In this document: piece by piece, positions 19,269 through 27,769 of the stretch
Position numbering within the stretch: the stretch's first letter is position 1
How the letters are laid out: every line of letters begins with the position of its first letter
NCBI RefSeq assembly: GCF_004363045.1
Contig: NZ_SNYJ01000014.1
Location: 1-64,000, forward strand
Direction of reading: 5' to 3'
Length of the DNA: 64,000 bases
DNA from: Aureibacillus halotolerans
GTDB lineage: Bacteria > Bacillota > Bacilli > Bacillales > DSM-28697
Notes under the pieces: model-generated
What the model was told of the DNA's origin: nothing
The model's input: only the letters and a program-made list of their open reading frames with translations
The model's database searches: none
Program-made: the position numbers and the translations under genes

Positions 19269-19563
19269 AAAATCTCCCCCTGTTTTAACTGTAGTGATAC
19301 GACGTGAGTACGCTATGGTTCTACCGAGAATTGCAAAAAGCGGCGCATCATGAGATTGCCAACAATCATGTTTGAACCAAATCGTGGTGTTTGTGACCCC
19401 AGTTTTATACCATTAAGTATATCGGCGATTTCCAGAAAAATTTAACAACACTTTCTCATATTTAGCACTTTTTTGAAGGGGGTTTTCTTGAAATCGTAGG
19501 AATAAAGGTTGATGTACAAGGAGAAATGCAGCGGCAGCCTAGCCTAAGGGACTACTTTGCTAC

Positions 19564-19660
19564 GTTCGGGCACACAACGTCGATTTTCGGTCACTTTATG
19601 GTGATTTTCGGACACTTAGGCATGAATATCGGGCACATTGCATCGGTTTTCGGTCACACA
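19564..19660 (-). repeat. Five TTTTCGGNCAC motifs at exact 21-bp spacing
   Basis: TCGG begins at 19566, 19587, 19608, 19629 and 19650. Motifs read TTCGGGCACA, TTTTCGGTCAC, TTTTCGGACAC, ATATCGGGCAC and TTTTCGGTCAC; on the minus strand the consensus is GTGNCCGAAAA, related to the GTGCGCGAAAA arrays. Confidence 0.85.
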
Positions 19661-19710
19661 ACTACGTAATGTATTGCAAAAAATGTCGAGCATTCTTTTG
19701 AAAAAGGTGG

Positions 19711-19858
19711 TTGACGAATGCTAGTCCGTTATACTATTATTAATCCTATATAAAAAGTTGGTTTAAGTGCACGCTTGTACTGATCAGACCTCTGAAAGTA
19801 CAGCTCCCGTCTTGAATGGGTAGCTGTGTGGGGGCGATCGGTCAGGCGTGCATTTTTT
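19711..19858 (+). ncRNA. Unidentified structured small RNA with promoter and terminator
   Basis: Promoter TTGACG (19711-19716), 18 bp, TATTAT (19735-19740). The transcript would hold an outer stem of ~17 bp (TGCACGC at 19768-19774 with GCGTGCA at 19846-19852, extended inward by TTGTACTGATC with GATCGGTCAG), an inner hairpin CAGCTCCC/GGGTAGCTG (19801-19826), then TTTTTT. No T-box, S-box or other riboswitch signature I know is present. It could be a stand-alone sRNA or a leader; no gene follows within 250 bp. Confidence 0.45.
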
Positions 19859-19906
19859 ATTTCATAGGAGATAGGGGTGCTCGACATGGGACGGTTACGA
19901 TGTAGG

Positions 19907-19930
19907 CAGGATGTGCCTGGGCACATCCTG
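19907..19930. repeat. Perfect 11-bp inverted repeat
   Basis: CAGGATGTGCC and GGCACATCCTG separated by 2 bp. No T run follows, so it is not a terminator; operator, cruciform or RNA hairpin are possible. Confidence 0.6.
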
Positions 19931-20112
19931 AACGGCTGATGAGAACCATTCGCTTTTGCCTTGTTAAAGGATATGGCAACCAAGGCTTTGCGTGTAGATG
20001 AGATATCCAGCCTGATATTGTTTGATGACAAATGCTTTCTTCTTTTGAAACTTCGCCTTGTCCAGTGCTTAATGTGGAAGGCTTTCTCGCCTTGATGTGT
20101 ACAAATAGAATT

Positions 20113-20133
20113 TCCCATACATTCATTATGGGA
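20113..20133 (+). promoter_or_regulatory. Operator-like inverted repeat upstream of the FbpA-like gene
   Basis: TCCCATA-N7-TATGGGA, a perfect 7-7-7 inverted repeat 22 bp before the start codon. The sequence is not a Fur box. The bound factor is unknown. Confidence 0.45.
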
Positions 20134-20155
20134 TAAAAAAGGGAGCGAATGAACA

Positions 20156-20356
20156 ATGATGAAAAACAGACTGCGTGAAGCGGTCGAACAGAAACGGAAA
20201 CGTTTGATACAGGAGATCAGCGTTCTGGTGGATACTTCAACGGAAGGGTTGGATACGCTGACGTTAACCGACTTGGAAGTCGAATATAGAAGCGTTAAAA
20301 AACGGCAGCTTGACTCTACACGAAAGGATGACGATCAATGGCAAGCATTACATTAA
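20156..20356 (+). CDS. FbpA-like small basic protein
   Basis: 66 aa, ATG 20156 behind GGGAG. The sequence MMKNRLREAVEQKRKRLIQE with LTLTDLEVEYRSVKKR matches the Fur-regulated basic protein FbpA family of Bacillus. FbpA works in the B. subtilis iron-sparing response with the sRNA FsrA. A good Fur box is not visible here, only TGAGAACCATT at 19940, which partly resembles one. It overlaps the FMN reductase gene by 19 nt. Confidence 0.6.
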   Translation: MMKNRLREAVEQKRKRLIQEISVLVDTSTEGLDTLTLTDLEVEYRSVKKRQLDSTRKDDDQWQALH

Positions 20357-20889
20357 TATATGGAGGAAACACACGTAACTCCAGGGTTCATGGACTTGTG
20401 GACCGAGCGACGCAATTCTTTCAGACGAAGGGCATTACGTTACACACGATTTATGTGCATGAGCTGCCGGCGGAGGATTTGCTCACAGCCAATTTTGCGA
20501 ACCCGGCGTTTGCTGAAGCCCATAAAAAGGTGGACCAATCTGATGGTGTCATTGTAGTGACACCAGTGTATAAATCGTCATACTCTGGCATTTTAAAAAC
20601 GTATTTGGATCTACTCCCGCAAAAAGGCTTGGAAGGGAAAGCAGTGTTACCGCTCGTGGTTGGCGGTACGTTTGGTCATCTGTTAACGATCGATTATGCG
20701 TTGAAACCAGTGCTGTCCTCGCTAGGCGCGACGACTATTCTCAATGGTGTGTTTGTGCTCGACAAACAAATTGAACGCAGGGATCAGCTAGGCTTTCATA
20801 TTGAGTCGGAAGCTGCTTCGCGGCTTGATGAAACCTTTACGCTCCTGCAGTTAGAGATAGAGAGAGTCTACACGCCATTGGCCCAATGA
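20338..20889 (+). CDS. ssuE: NADPH-dependent FMN reductase (SsuE type)
   Basis: 183-aa flavodoxin-like protein. The N-terminal loop GGNTRNSR binds FMN phosphate; SDGVIVVTPVYKSSYSGIL, LLPQKGLEGKAVLPL and GGTFGHLLTIDYALKPVLSS are typical of SsuE. It supplies reduced FMN to a monooxygenase such as SsuD, or reduces ferric iron, which would fit the coupled FbpA-like gene. No alkanesulfonate genes are nearby, so the sulfur role is uncertain. Confidence 0.85.
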   Translation: MASITLIYGGNTRNSRVHGLVDRATQFFQTKGITLHTIYVHELPAEDLLTANFANPAFAEAHKKVDQSDGVIVVTPVYKSSYSGILKTYLDLLPQKGLEGKAVLPLVVGGTFGHLLTIDYALKPVLSSLGATTILNGVFVLDKQIERRDQLGFHIESEAASRLDETFTLLQLEIERVYTPLAQ

Positions 20890-21007
20890 CAAACGAAGAT
20901 TGACCTTTGCCCTATCACGGCCCCCCGCGTGAAGGGCTTTTATGTAGTCTTTGTGTAAACAAACGGTCATATAATGTACAGGGAAATTATCAACGAGGTG
21001 ATTCAAC

Positions 21008-21109
21008 ATGAAGGAGAAAGATGTGGACGACCGTATCAATGAAACAATTGAGCAAGGGCGTTCGTTCATGTTAACTAGACGCGGAAAGATGCCAACTACA
21101 GCCTACTGA
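21008..21109 (+). CDS. Possible 33-aa small protein
   Basis: ATG 21008 follows GAGGTG (20995-21000) and a TATAAT at 20970-20975. The peptide MKEKDVDDRINETIEQGRSF (then MLTRRGKMPTTAY) is charged and helix-prone. Not recognised. The independent promoter and ribosome site argue for a real gene, but the size makes it uncertain. Confidence 0.4.
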   Translation: MKEKDVDDRINETIEQGRSFMLTRRGKMPTTAY

Positions 21110-21229
21110 AAAAACCTTGCCTCCTAATTCCTGAATATTTATTACGATCCCTTTTTTGAAAGCTCCCTCCCTTTTCATGTATACTTACACTATACAAGCT
21201 TAAGAAACATTGAAAGAGAGTGTTCAGTG

Positions 21230-21949
21230 ATGGGACGTAAATGGAACAATATTAAAGAAAAGAAGGCGTCTAAGGATGCCAATACGAGCCGTGTGTATGC
21301 GAAGTTTGGCCGCGAGATTTATGTTGCAGCGAAAAAAGGCGAGCCCGACCCTGAGTCAAATCAGGCGTTGAAGGTTGTGCTTGAACGTGCCAAGACGTAC
21401 AGCGTGCCAAAGGCCATTATTGATCGCGCGATTGAAAAGGCGAAGGGCGGCACGGAAGAAAATTTCGATGAGCTGCGCTACGAGGGCTTCGGTCCAAGTG
21501 GGTCAATGATTATCGTTGATGCCTTAACAAACAACGTAAATCGAACGGCGTCTGAAGTTCGGGCGGCGTTTACGAAGAATGGTGGCAACATGGGCGTGAG
21601 TGGTTCTGTGGCGTATTTGTTTGATGCGACAGCCGTTATTGGTGTGGAAGGTAAATCGAGTGAGGACGTGCTTGAACTATTGATGGAGGCGGACATTGAT
21701 GCCCGTGACATCGTGGATGAAGATGGAGCGGTGATTATTTATGCGGCGCCGGACGAATTTCATGCGATTCAAGAGGCGTTGAAACAAAACGGTGTAGAAG
21801 AGTTTACTGTCGCAGAGCAAACAATGCTTGCTCAAACAGAAAATGCCCTTGATGCTGAGGCAGAAAAGCAGTTTGATAAACTCATTGACGCACTTGAAGA
21901 TCTCGAAGATGTGCAGCAGGTGTATCATAACGTGGATTTAGAAGGATAA
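21230..21949 (+). CDS. yeeI: YebC-family protein (YeeI-like)
   Basis: 239 aa from ATG 21230. Signature [20 protein letters not shown] at the N-terminus and [20 protein letters not shown], then [10 protein letters not shown], in the middle place it in the YebC/TACO1 family, YeeN/YeeI branch of Firmicutes. Long annotated as transcriptional regulators, these proteins have recently been tied to translation, where the YebC2 type relieves ribosome stalling at polyproline. Single gene with its own terminator. Confidence 0.88.
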   Translation: MGRKWNNIKEKKASKDANTSRVYAKFGREIYVAAKKGEPDPESNQALKVVLERAKTYSVPKAIIDRAIEKAKGGTEENFDELRYEGFGPSGSMIIVDALTNNVNRTASEVRAAFTKNGGNMGVSGSVAYLFDATAVIGVEGKSSEDVLELLMEADIDARDIVDEDGAVIIYAAPDEFHAIQEALKQNGVEEFTVAEQTMLAQTENALDAEAEKQFDKLIDALEDLEDVQQVYHNVDLEG

Positions 21950-21956
21950 TAGAGAG

Positions 21957-21997
21957 GGCATAGTGTCTTGTTTGCAAAGACGCTATGTCTTTTTTTG
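21957..21997 (+). terminator. Terminator after yebC-like gene
   Basis: GGCATAGTGTCTT/AAAGACGCTATGTC hairpin followed by TTTTTTT. Confidence 0.9.
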
Positions 21998-22167
21998 TCT
22001 TATTTTCGGAACATTTTTAAGGTTCGTTGAGGAAATTTTAGGGAATCAATCAGGTGAAGTATTTTCCAAACGGTTTTATCATTTTAAACAGCGTTTGTAG
22101 CTTTACGTCATCCAAAGATCAGTAAGCAGAATTGAAAAAACCACATTCAGAAAAGGAGAGGAAGAAT

Positions 22168-23949
22168 ATGACCTACGAAATGACGTGGGACATTGAGACG
22201 TTTTTTGCTGGGGGAAGCGACTCGAAGGAATTTAGTGCCTATCTCGATCAAATCAAACAGGGCATTGAACATATCCAGCACGTGCCACCAGGAGCGCAAA
22301 CGTTCGAAAGCTTTTGTCAGACGATTGATCAGTTTTCTAGCCTGCACACCTCTCTTCGGGAAGCGTTCGCATTCACTTCCTGCCTTGTTGCTCAGGACAT
22401 GACAGACGAAAAGGCGAAAGCGTTGCAAGGTCAGCTTGTCACGCTGAATTCACGGGCAACGAATGCCTTAACCGTTTGGGAAAGTTCACTGACGACGATT
22501 GGTCAGACCACATGGGATGAATGGATGAGGTCGGAGGAACTTGGGGCCATTGCCTTTCCATTGAACGAGATACGAGAGACGCGTGCTCAGAAATTGTCAG
22601 ATGCAGAAGAAACGTTGATCAATGCTCTGTCAATGAACGGCTATCAAGGCTGGGAACTTCTATACAATACGCTTGTGCAGTCAATCCGTGTGCCGTTCGA
22701 GGAAGATGGACAAACGACGTGGCTGTCTGCCGGACAAGCTGCGAATGCGTTGTCTTCTCCAGATACAGAGGTGCGTGAGCGGCTCTTTGCCTCATGGGAA
22801 AAAGCATGGGCGGATAAAGGAGCCTTTTTTGCGGAAACGCTCAATAATTTCGGTGGCTTTCGCCTTCAGGTGTATGGGGCGCGGGGCTGGGATAGCATTA
22901 TGAAGGAACCCTTGCAGCACAATCGGATGAAAGAAGAGACCTTGGACGCAATGTGGGGTGCGATTACGAAGCATAAACAACCGTTTGTTCAGTATTTGCA
23001 GCGAAAGGCAGAGTTGCTAGGGAAAGCAAAAATGGACTGGCAAGATGTCAATGCCCCGCTTGGTGAAAACAAAAAGGATTGGAACTATCAAGCTGGAGCA
23101 GAATTTATTCGCAGGCAATTCCACCAGTTTAGCGAAGCCATGGGCGATTTTGCAGAACATGCCCTTAGTGAACGTTGGATTGAGGCAGAGGACCGTGACA
23201 ATAAAAGGCCGGGCGGATTTTGTACGACGTTTCCTGAAAGCAAAGAATCGCGCATTTTTATGACATACGCAGGAACGGCATCCAATGTCTTGACGCTTGC
23301 CCATGAGCTTGGCCACGCGTTTCACAATTATGTGCTCCGAGATCTACCGCTGTATCAACGTAGCTATTCGATGAACGTTGCTGAAACAGCTTCTACTTTC
23401 GCGGAGATGATTGTCACGGATGCCGCTGTGAACCAAGCCTCTTCAAAGAATGAAAAAATGGCCTTATTGGATGACAAGCTTCAACGCAGTGTTGCCTTTT
23501 TCATGGACATTCATTCGCGCTATTTGTTTGAAACGCGGTTTTATGAGGAGCGTAAAAATGGTTCCGTCCCTTATCAGCGCCTGAATGAGCTGATGGAAGA
23601 GGCTCAACAAGAGGCATTTGCTGGTGCGATCGGCAAAACGCATCCTCATTTTTGGGCATCTAAGCTCCACTTTTACAACACAAGCGTGCCCTTTTATAAT
23701 TTTCCATACACGTTCGGCTACTTGTTCTCCTTAAGCGTTTACGCACGCGCTCAAAAAGAAGGCAAAAATTTTGAGGAAAAGTACATGGATCTGTTAAGAG
23801 ACACGGCGTCCATGACGGTCGAGGATCTTGCGATGAAGCATCTACAGGCAGATATCACGAAAGAAGCCTTTTGGGAAGAAGGCATCGCACTTTGTATAGA
23901 GGATGTTGAAGAATTTCTTGAATTGACGGAAGGGGAATCCGCGGAGTAG
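22168..23949 (+). CDS. pepF: Oligoendopeptidase F, M3 metallopeptidase
   Basis: Start ATG 22168 (MTYEMTWDIETFF), 7 nt after AGGAGAGGAA; the longer TTG-started frame has no ribosome site. 593 aa, the normal PepF length. Zinc motif HELGH at 379-383 with the downstream ETASTFAEM segment that carries the third ligand. Cytosolic peptidase that trims oligopeptides of about 6-20 residues. A phased repeat array begins right after the stop. Confidence 0.92.
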   Translation: MTYEMTWDIETFFAGGSDSKEFSAYLDQIKQGIEHIQHVPPGAQTFESFCQTIDQFSSLHTSLREAFAFTSCLVAQDMTDEKAKALQGQLVTLNSRATNALTVWESSLTTIGQTTWDEWMRSEELGAIAFPLNEIRETRAQKLSDAEETLINALSMNGYQGWELLYNTLVQSIRVPFEEDGQTTWLSAGQAANALSSPDTEVRERLFASWEKAWADKGAFFAETLNNFGGFRLQVYGARGWDSIMKEPLQHNRMKEETLDAMWGAITKHKQPFVQYLQRKAELLGKAKMDWQDVNAPLGENKKDWNYQAGAEFIRRQFHQFSEAMGDFAEHALSERWIEAEDRDNKRPGGFCTTFPESKESRIFMTYAGTASNVLTLAHELGHAFHNYVLRDLPLYQRSYSMNVAETASTFAEMIVTDAAVNQASSKNEKMALLDDKLQRSVAFFMDIHSRYLFETRFYEERKNGSVPYQRLNELMEEAQQEAFAGAIGKTHPHFWASKLHFYNTSVPFYNFPYTFGYLFSLSVYARAQKEGKNFEEKYMDLLRDTASMTVEDLAMKHLQADITKEAFWEEGIALCIEDVEEFLELTEGESAE

Positions 23950-23978
23950 CGTGCGAAATTGCTTGAAATCAGGCTGGA

Positions 23979-24505
23979 GTGCTCGAACGGAGGAGTAGTG
24001 CTCGAAAACAGTACAATAGTGCGCGAAAATCAGGTCGTGGTGCGCGAAAAAAGGTTGGTAGTGCTCGAAAATCGGCCTTGAGTGCTCGAACGGAGGAGCG
24101 GTGCGCGGAAATCGTTCATTAGTGCGCGAAAATTAGGCCGGAGTGCGCGAAAAAAGGTAGGAAGTGCTCGAAAATCGGCTGTAAGTGCTCGAACGGAGGA
24201 GCGGTGCGCGAAAACCGTACAATAGTGCTCGAAAATCAGGCCGGGGTGCGCGAAAAAAGGTAGGAAGTGCTCGAAAATCGGCATCGAGTGCTCGAACGGA
24301 GGAGCGGTGCGCGAAAACCGTTCATTGGTGCGCGAAAATTAGGCCGGAGTGCGCGAAAAAAGGTTGGTAGTGCTCGAAAATCGGCCATGAGTGCTCGAAC
24401 GGAGGAAAGGTGCGCGAAAACCGTACAATGGTGCTCGGAAATCAGGCCGGGGTGCGCGAAAACTGGTAGGAAGTGCGCGAAAATCGGACTCGAGTGCTCG
24501 AACGT
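23979..24505 (+). repeat. 103-bp higher-order repeat array, related to that at 8.1 kb
   Basis: GTGCTCGAACG begins at 23979, 24082, 24185, 24288, 24391 and 24494, exactly 103 bp apart. Each unit has five words in the same order and with similar sequence as the 8.1-kb array (GTGCTCGAACGGAGG; AAAACCGTACAATA; AAATCAGGCCGG; AAAAAAGGTTGG; AAATCGGC). It lies between pepF and the convergent pectate lyase terminator. Confidence 0.95.
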
Positions 24506-24534
24506 TAGAGAAGTGCCCTACAATTCATCAAAAG

Positions 24535-24562
24535 AAAGAACGTGCCACCCGGCACGTTCTTT
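24535..24562 (-). terminator. Pectate lyase terminator
   Basis: AAAGAACGTGCC/GGCACGTTCTTT perfect hairpin with a 3-nt loop; symmetric, so it may act on both strands. Confidence 0.85.
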
Positions 24563-24577
24563 CCGTACGCTCCGCAG

Positions 24578-25576
24578 TTACGGATTTACAACACCAACGC
24601 CGGCGTATTGCTGGACGAGGTTTTTGACGTCGCTTGTATCATCAAGGGTGTAGGAGTAGTCTGGGGTGAACGATGTTGTGGACGATGATGGGATGCTGCC
24701 TGTGCTATTAATAAATGCATTGCCTGACTGGTTCCAGTACCCTTCATCATCGCTGTACCAGGAGCCGATTGGGTTTTCGGAGTTTTCAAAGACGTTGTTC
24801 TCGATAAATAGTTCTGCACCCATGCGTGAGTTGACGCCAGTATCAATGATGTTGTTCCAGTAGTTGTTGTACAAATGAGCGACGCCATGGCGAACTGCAG
24901 GAACACGGGAATTAATACTGTCAAACCAATTGTGGTGGAATGTGATGTTGCGATAATCATCATCCCCGTCTGAGCTGCCCATCAGCATGCCTTTCCAGCC
25001 ATCATGGACGTAGTTCCAGGAGAACGTGATGTTTTCTGCGTCTCTTTTGACATCAAACAACCCATCATAATAATCCTTGTCCACGTCTAGACTTTGGTAA
25101 AGCTCGTTGTGATCGACCCAGATTTGGCTTGATGGGCCTTCAATACTCACAGCGTCTTTTTCGCCAGCTCTGACTTCATGGATCGTTAGGTTGCGAATAA
25201 TAATATTCTCTGCGCGCCAAACCTTGATGCCGATGCCGTCGAGTTCCCCATTCGTGCCAACCCCAAGAATCGATACATCAGCGACATCCTTTACATTAAT
25301 CTTGCCTTCAGACGTATTGGCAGGGGTAATTGTACCGTCAACATAGACGGTCAATGGAGTGCCTTCATCCTTGTCCTTTAATGCATCGTTCAATGCGTCC
25401 CCAGTAGAAACTGTGATCGTATCACCCCCTTCTCCTCCAGTCGTTCCTTCGCCATACCCTTGAACACTAAAATCGGGGGCAGCCAGTGTCGTCTGAAACG
25501 GTGCAACAATAAGCCCAATGACAATCGCCAGAACAGCAAGTGCGGATACAGCTTTACGTTGTTTCATTTTGATCAA
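24578..25576 (-). CDS. Secreted pectate lyase, polysaccharide lyase family 1
   Basis: Start chosen at TTG 25576: the ATG at 25585 directly abuts the AGGAG ribosome site, while the TTG has 9-nt spacing (ATG 25567 is a further option). Signal peptide [20 protein letters not shown] ends near TLAA. A right-handed beta-helix follows with IWVDHNEL, a calcium-site region ([20 protein letters not shown]) and the catalytic-arginine segment RVPAVR. Cleaves polygalacturonate by beta-elimination outside the cell, releasing unsaturated oligogalacturonides that the nearby LplABC-type transporter may import. A cre site lies upstream. Confidence 0.92.
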   Translation of the reverse strand: MIKMKQRKAVSALAVLAIVIGLIVAPFQTTLAAPDFSVQGYGEGTTGGEGGDTITVSTGDALNDALKDKDEGTPLTVYVDGTITPANTSEGKINVKDVADVSILGVGTNGELDGIGIKVWRAENIIIRNLTIHEVRAGEKDAVSIEGPSSQIWVDHNELYQSLDVDKDYYDGLFDVKRDAENITFSWNYVHDGWKGMLMGSSDGDDDYRNITFHHNWFDSINSRVPAVRHGVAHLYNNYWNNIIDTGVNSRMGAELFIENNVFENSENPIGSWYSDDEGYWNQSGNAFINSTGSIPSSSTTSFTPDYSYTLDDTSDVKNLVQQYAGVGVVNP

Positions 25577-26025
25577 ATCTTCCATCTCCTTTTTTAGTTG
25601 GTTTCGGCAGCTCCGTTAGTAACAATAAAGTAAGCGCTATCATTTTGACGGAGCATGGGACAGAGCGACGCGGCCCTCCTTTTATTTGGGATGATCGTAG
25701 CGTAACACGAGACGTTTCGTTTTCGGAATGTTCATTTGCTTAGATAGGCGTTCTATCGATACAACAAGTCTCAGAAAGATTGTCGTATGATGTAAGGATT
25801 ATGATGTTTTTCTTATTTTCGGAATAGTTGTATAGTTCGATAGATGTAATGTCTAACCCAAAATAAGGAACATTCGACTACTCCTCGAGTGTAAGGATTA
25901 TTTTGGGAAAGAGAATGGAGTAGGAATGATACAAGCTGTAGCCTCATTCAAAAGCCGCCACTATGCACACTTTACCGAAGTCTCTGAATTCGTTACTATG
26001 GAAAGGAGAACAGGGGGCGTTTAGT
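25577..26025. other. Intergenic region between pectate lyase and GNAT genes
   Basis: Divergent promoter region. Holds the cre site for pectate lyase; the rest is AT-rich with no further gene or repeat that I can support. Confidence 0.5.
25629..25642 (-). promoter_or_regulatory. Candidate cre (CcpA) site upstream of pectate lyase
   Basis: AGTAAGCGCTATCA matches 13 of 14 positions of TGWAANCGNTNWCA and lies ~53 bp before the start codon, predicting carbon catabolite repression. Confidence 0.6.
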
Positions 26026-26580
26026 GTGTCTACAACTTCAAAGCTAACAGGCAAGCACATTTATTTAAGACCGCTCGAACTAAAAGATGCAGCACTTATG
26101 GCACATTCCATCAATAATGATGAAGAAGGGCGCCGATTGACGGGCACACATAAAGTGTTTACCGAAACTGACATCGAGCGCGCCATTGAGGCGTTTTCAC
26201 AGGACCCGTCACGAGTAGACTTCGGCATCGTTCGTCGTGAGGATGACCGCCTCATTGGAGACATTGTTTTAAATGAAATTAGCGCCATCAACCGCGATGC
26301 CGGGATGAGAGTGGCTCTGTTTGATAAATTTACGGGAAAAGGCCATGGCACCGAGGCCATCCAACTCATGCTTGAGTACGGGTTTGGCATCTTAAACCTG
26401 CATCGGGTGGATCTTGAGGTGTATTCGATTAATCCTAGAGCCATTCATGTGTACGAAAAAATCGGCTTCAAAAAGGAAGGCGTTAAGCGCCAAAACTGGT
26501 ATTACAATCACGAGTATTACGATACAGTGTTAATGAGCATTTTGGAGGATGAGTATCGCGAACGGTATGTGGAGCAGTGA
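26026..26580 (+). CDS. GNAT acetyltransferase, RimJ/RimL type
   Basis: Start set at GTG 26026, 8 nt after AGGGGG; the upstream frame lacks a ribosome site. 184 aa with the GNAT fold: YLRPLELKDAALMAHSIN at the N-terminus, GDIVLNEI beta strand, acetyl-CoA binding loop GKGHGTEAIQLMLEYGFGIL and the C-terminal NPRAIHVYEKIGFKKEG. Acetylates an amino group, possibly of a protein N-terminus or small amine; substrate unknown. Confidence 0.85.
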   Translation: MSTTSKLTGKHIYLRPLELKDAALMAHSINNDEEGRRLTGTHKVFTETDIERAIEAFSQDPSRVDFGIVRREDDRLIGDIVLNEISAINRDAGMRVALFDKFTGKGHGTEAIQLMLEYGFGILNLHRVDLEVYSINPRAIHVYEKIGFKKEGVKRQNWYYNHEYYDTVLMSILEDEYRERYVEQ

Positions 26581-26587
26581 GGATGAC

Positions 26588-26615
26588 AGACCCCTTTTCC
26601 GTGGGGGTCTTTTTT
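26588..26615 (+). terminator. Terminator after the GNAT gene
   Basis: AGACCCC/GGGGTCT stem followed by TTTTTT. Confidence 0.85.
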
Positions 26616-26659
26616 GCAGTTAACTGCATTTTAGAATAGAAGAGGAGGTTTTTTTAAAC

Positions 26660-27469
26660 ATGCGTCATACATTCGATTATCCAGTCATAGAAAGACCGTA
26701 CAAATCGGTAGAAAATAGAGAACTAATGCTGTATATATTCGATTCGAATGTGCAGCAAAAGAATCGACCAGCTATGCTTTTCTTTAATGGTGGGAGTTTT
26801 AAAAAGGACCCGAAAACGCCGGTGCAATTTCAGCATCAAGCGGATTATTTTTCTTCAAAAGGCATGGTGGCCATCTGTGTGGATTATCGAAACGGATCAG
26901 ATGAGGGCTTCGTGCCTACCCAAGCGATCTGCGATGTTAAATCTGCTGTTGGGTACGTGAGGGGGCATTCAGATGAGCTCGGCGTTGATCCAGACAACAT
27001 TGTCGTGTGTGGTTCATCAGCAGGCGGCTACATTACGGTTTCCTCGATCATGTTTGCTGCGATAAACGATGATGAAGCATACGATCATCAAAACAAAGCC
27101 CATCTACCGAATTACTTAATTATTTTTGCTGCAGGGATGGACGGCGTCGACATCATGAAAAGACGGTACCCGCAGCTCATTGAAGAGGCGAATCAACTGT
27201 CACCAATTCATCATATTCAAAAATGTTTACCGACAACGTTATGGGTATGTGGCACGGCAGATGATCTTTATGAACAGAACAAACGTTTTATCGAACAGAT
27301 GAAACAAGCGGGAAATGACATTACTCTAAAAACATATGAAGGCATGGAACATGGCTTTTTTAACTACGGAAAACATCAAAATAAGTACTTTCACTTAACC
27401 AAAGTTGAGATGGAGACGTATTTGAATTTGATGAATGTGATTGATAGCGATGCATCTCTCTCTAAGTGA
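26660..27469 (+). CDS. Alpha/beta-hydrolase esterase (HSL-like)
   Basis: 269 aa, ATG 26660 behind GAGGAGG. Nucleophile elbow GSSAGG (Ser120), oxyanion loop FFNGGSF, acid in GTADDLY and histidine in EHGFFNYG make a complete catalytic triad. No signal peptide, so cytosolic. Its position between pectate lyase and an oligosaccharide transporter suggests removal of acetyl or other ester groups from imported pectic oligosaccharides; this is inference from context only. Confidence 0.8.
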   Translation: MRHTFDYPVIERPYKSVENRELMLYIFDSNVQQKNRPAMLFFNGGSFKKDPKTPVQFQHQADYFSSKGMVAICVDYRNGSDEGFVPTQAICDVKSAVGYVRGHSDELGVDPDNIVVCGSSAGGYITVSSIMFAAINDDEAYDHQNKAHLPNYLIIFAAGMDGVDIMKRRYPQLIEEANQLSPIHHIQKCLPTTLWVCGTADDLYEQNKRFIEQMKQAGNDITLKTYEGMEHGFFNYGKHQNKYFHLTKVEMETYLNLMNVIDSDASLSK

Positions 27470-27562
27470 ACTTGAAATTTGATGGATGTGACATGTCACT
27501 TATGAACGTTGTAAGTGCGGAGGCACGCTTTTTTGAAACTTTCTTCTGATTACTGTTTGTCA

Positions 27563-27589
27563 ACCTACCTGAGCCTAGGTGGGTTTTTT
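27563..27589 (+). terminator. Terminator after the esterase gene
   Basis: ACCTACCT/AGGTGGG stem followed by TTTTTT. Confidence 0.8.
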
Positions 27590-27624
27590 AGTATGGAGAT
27601 GTTTCTTAATCACAAAAAGATATG

Positions 27625-27679
27625 TTGACATACCAAATATGGTTATGTAGAATACATTTAAATGTTGCAACCGCTTTCA
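27625..27679 (+). promoter_or_regulatory. Promoter with candidate cre site for the ABC operon
   Basis: TTGACA (27625-27630), 17 bp, TAGAAT (27648-27653). TGCAACCGCTTTCA at 27666-27679 matches the cre consensus at 13 of 14 positions and sits just past the predicted start point, where CcpA acts as a roadblock. Confidence 0.7.
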
Positions 27680-27769
27680 AAGATGATTTATGTACGTAAA
27701 AGACTAATTATTTAACGAATTCTCAAAAGAAAGTATTTTCGAACGTTAACGAGAGAGGAGAGTGTTTCC

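Larger units (their letters stand above)
19269..20155. other. Long intergenic region with phased motif array, structured RNA and palindromes
   Basis: No convincing protein gene. It holds a five-copy 21-bp motif array (19564-19660), a promoter and structured terminator-ended RNA (19711-19858), an 11-bp perfect inverted repeat (19907-19930) and an operator-like inverted repeat (20113-20133). A 40-codon frame from ATG 19972 (MATKALRVDEISSLILF) has a weak ribosome site and was not called. Confidence 0.6.

Noticed and set aside
19934-19960. CTGATGAG string suggesting a hammerhead ribozyme core
   Set aside because: The required GAAA and flanking stems are missing.
19729-20118. 129-codon minus-strand frame
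   Set aside because: It runs through the structured RNA and palindrome, has no ribosome site and a composition unlike proteins here.
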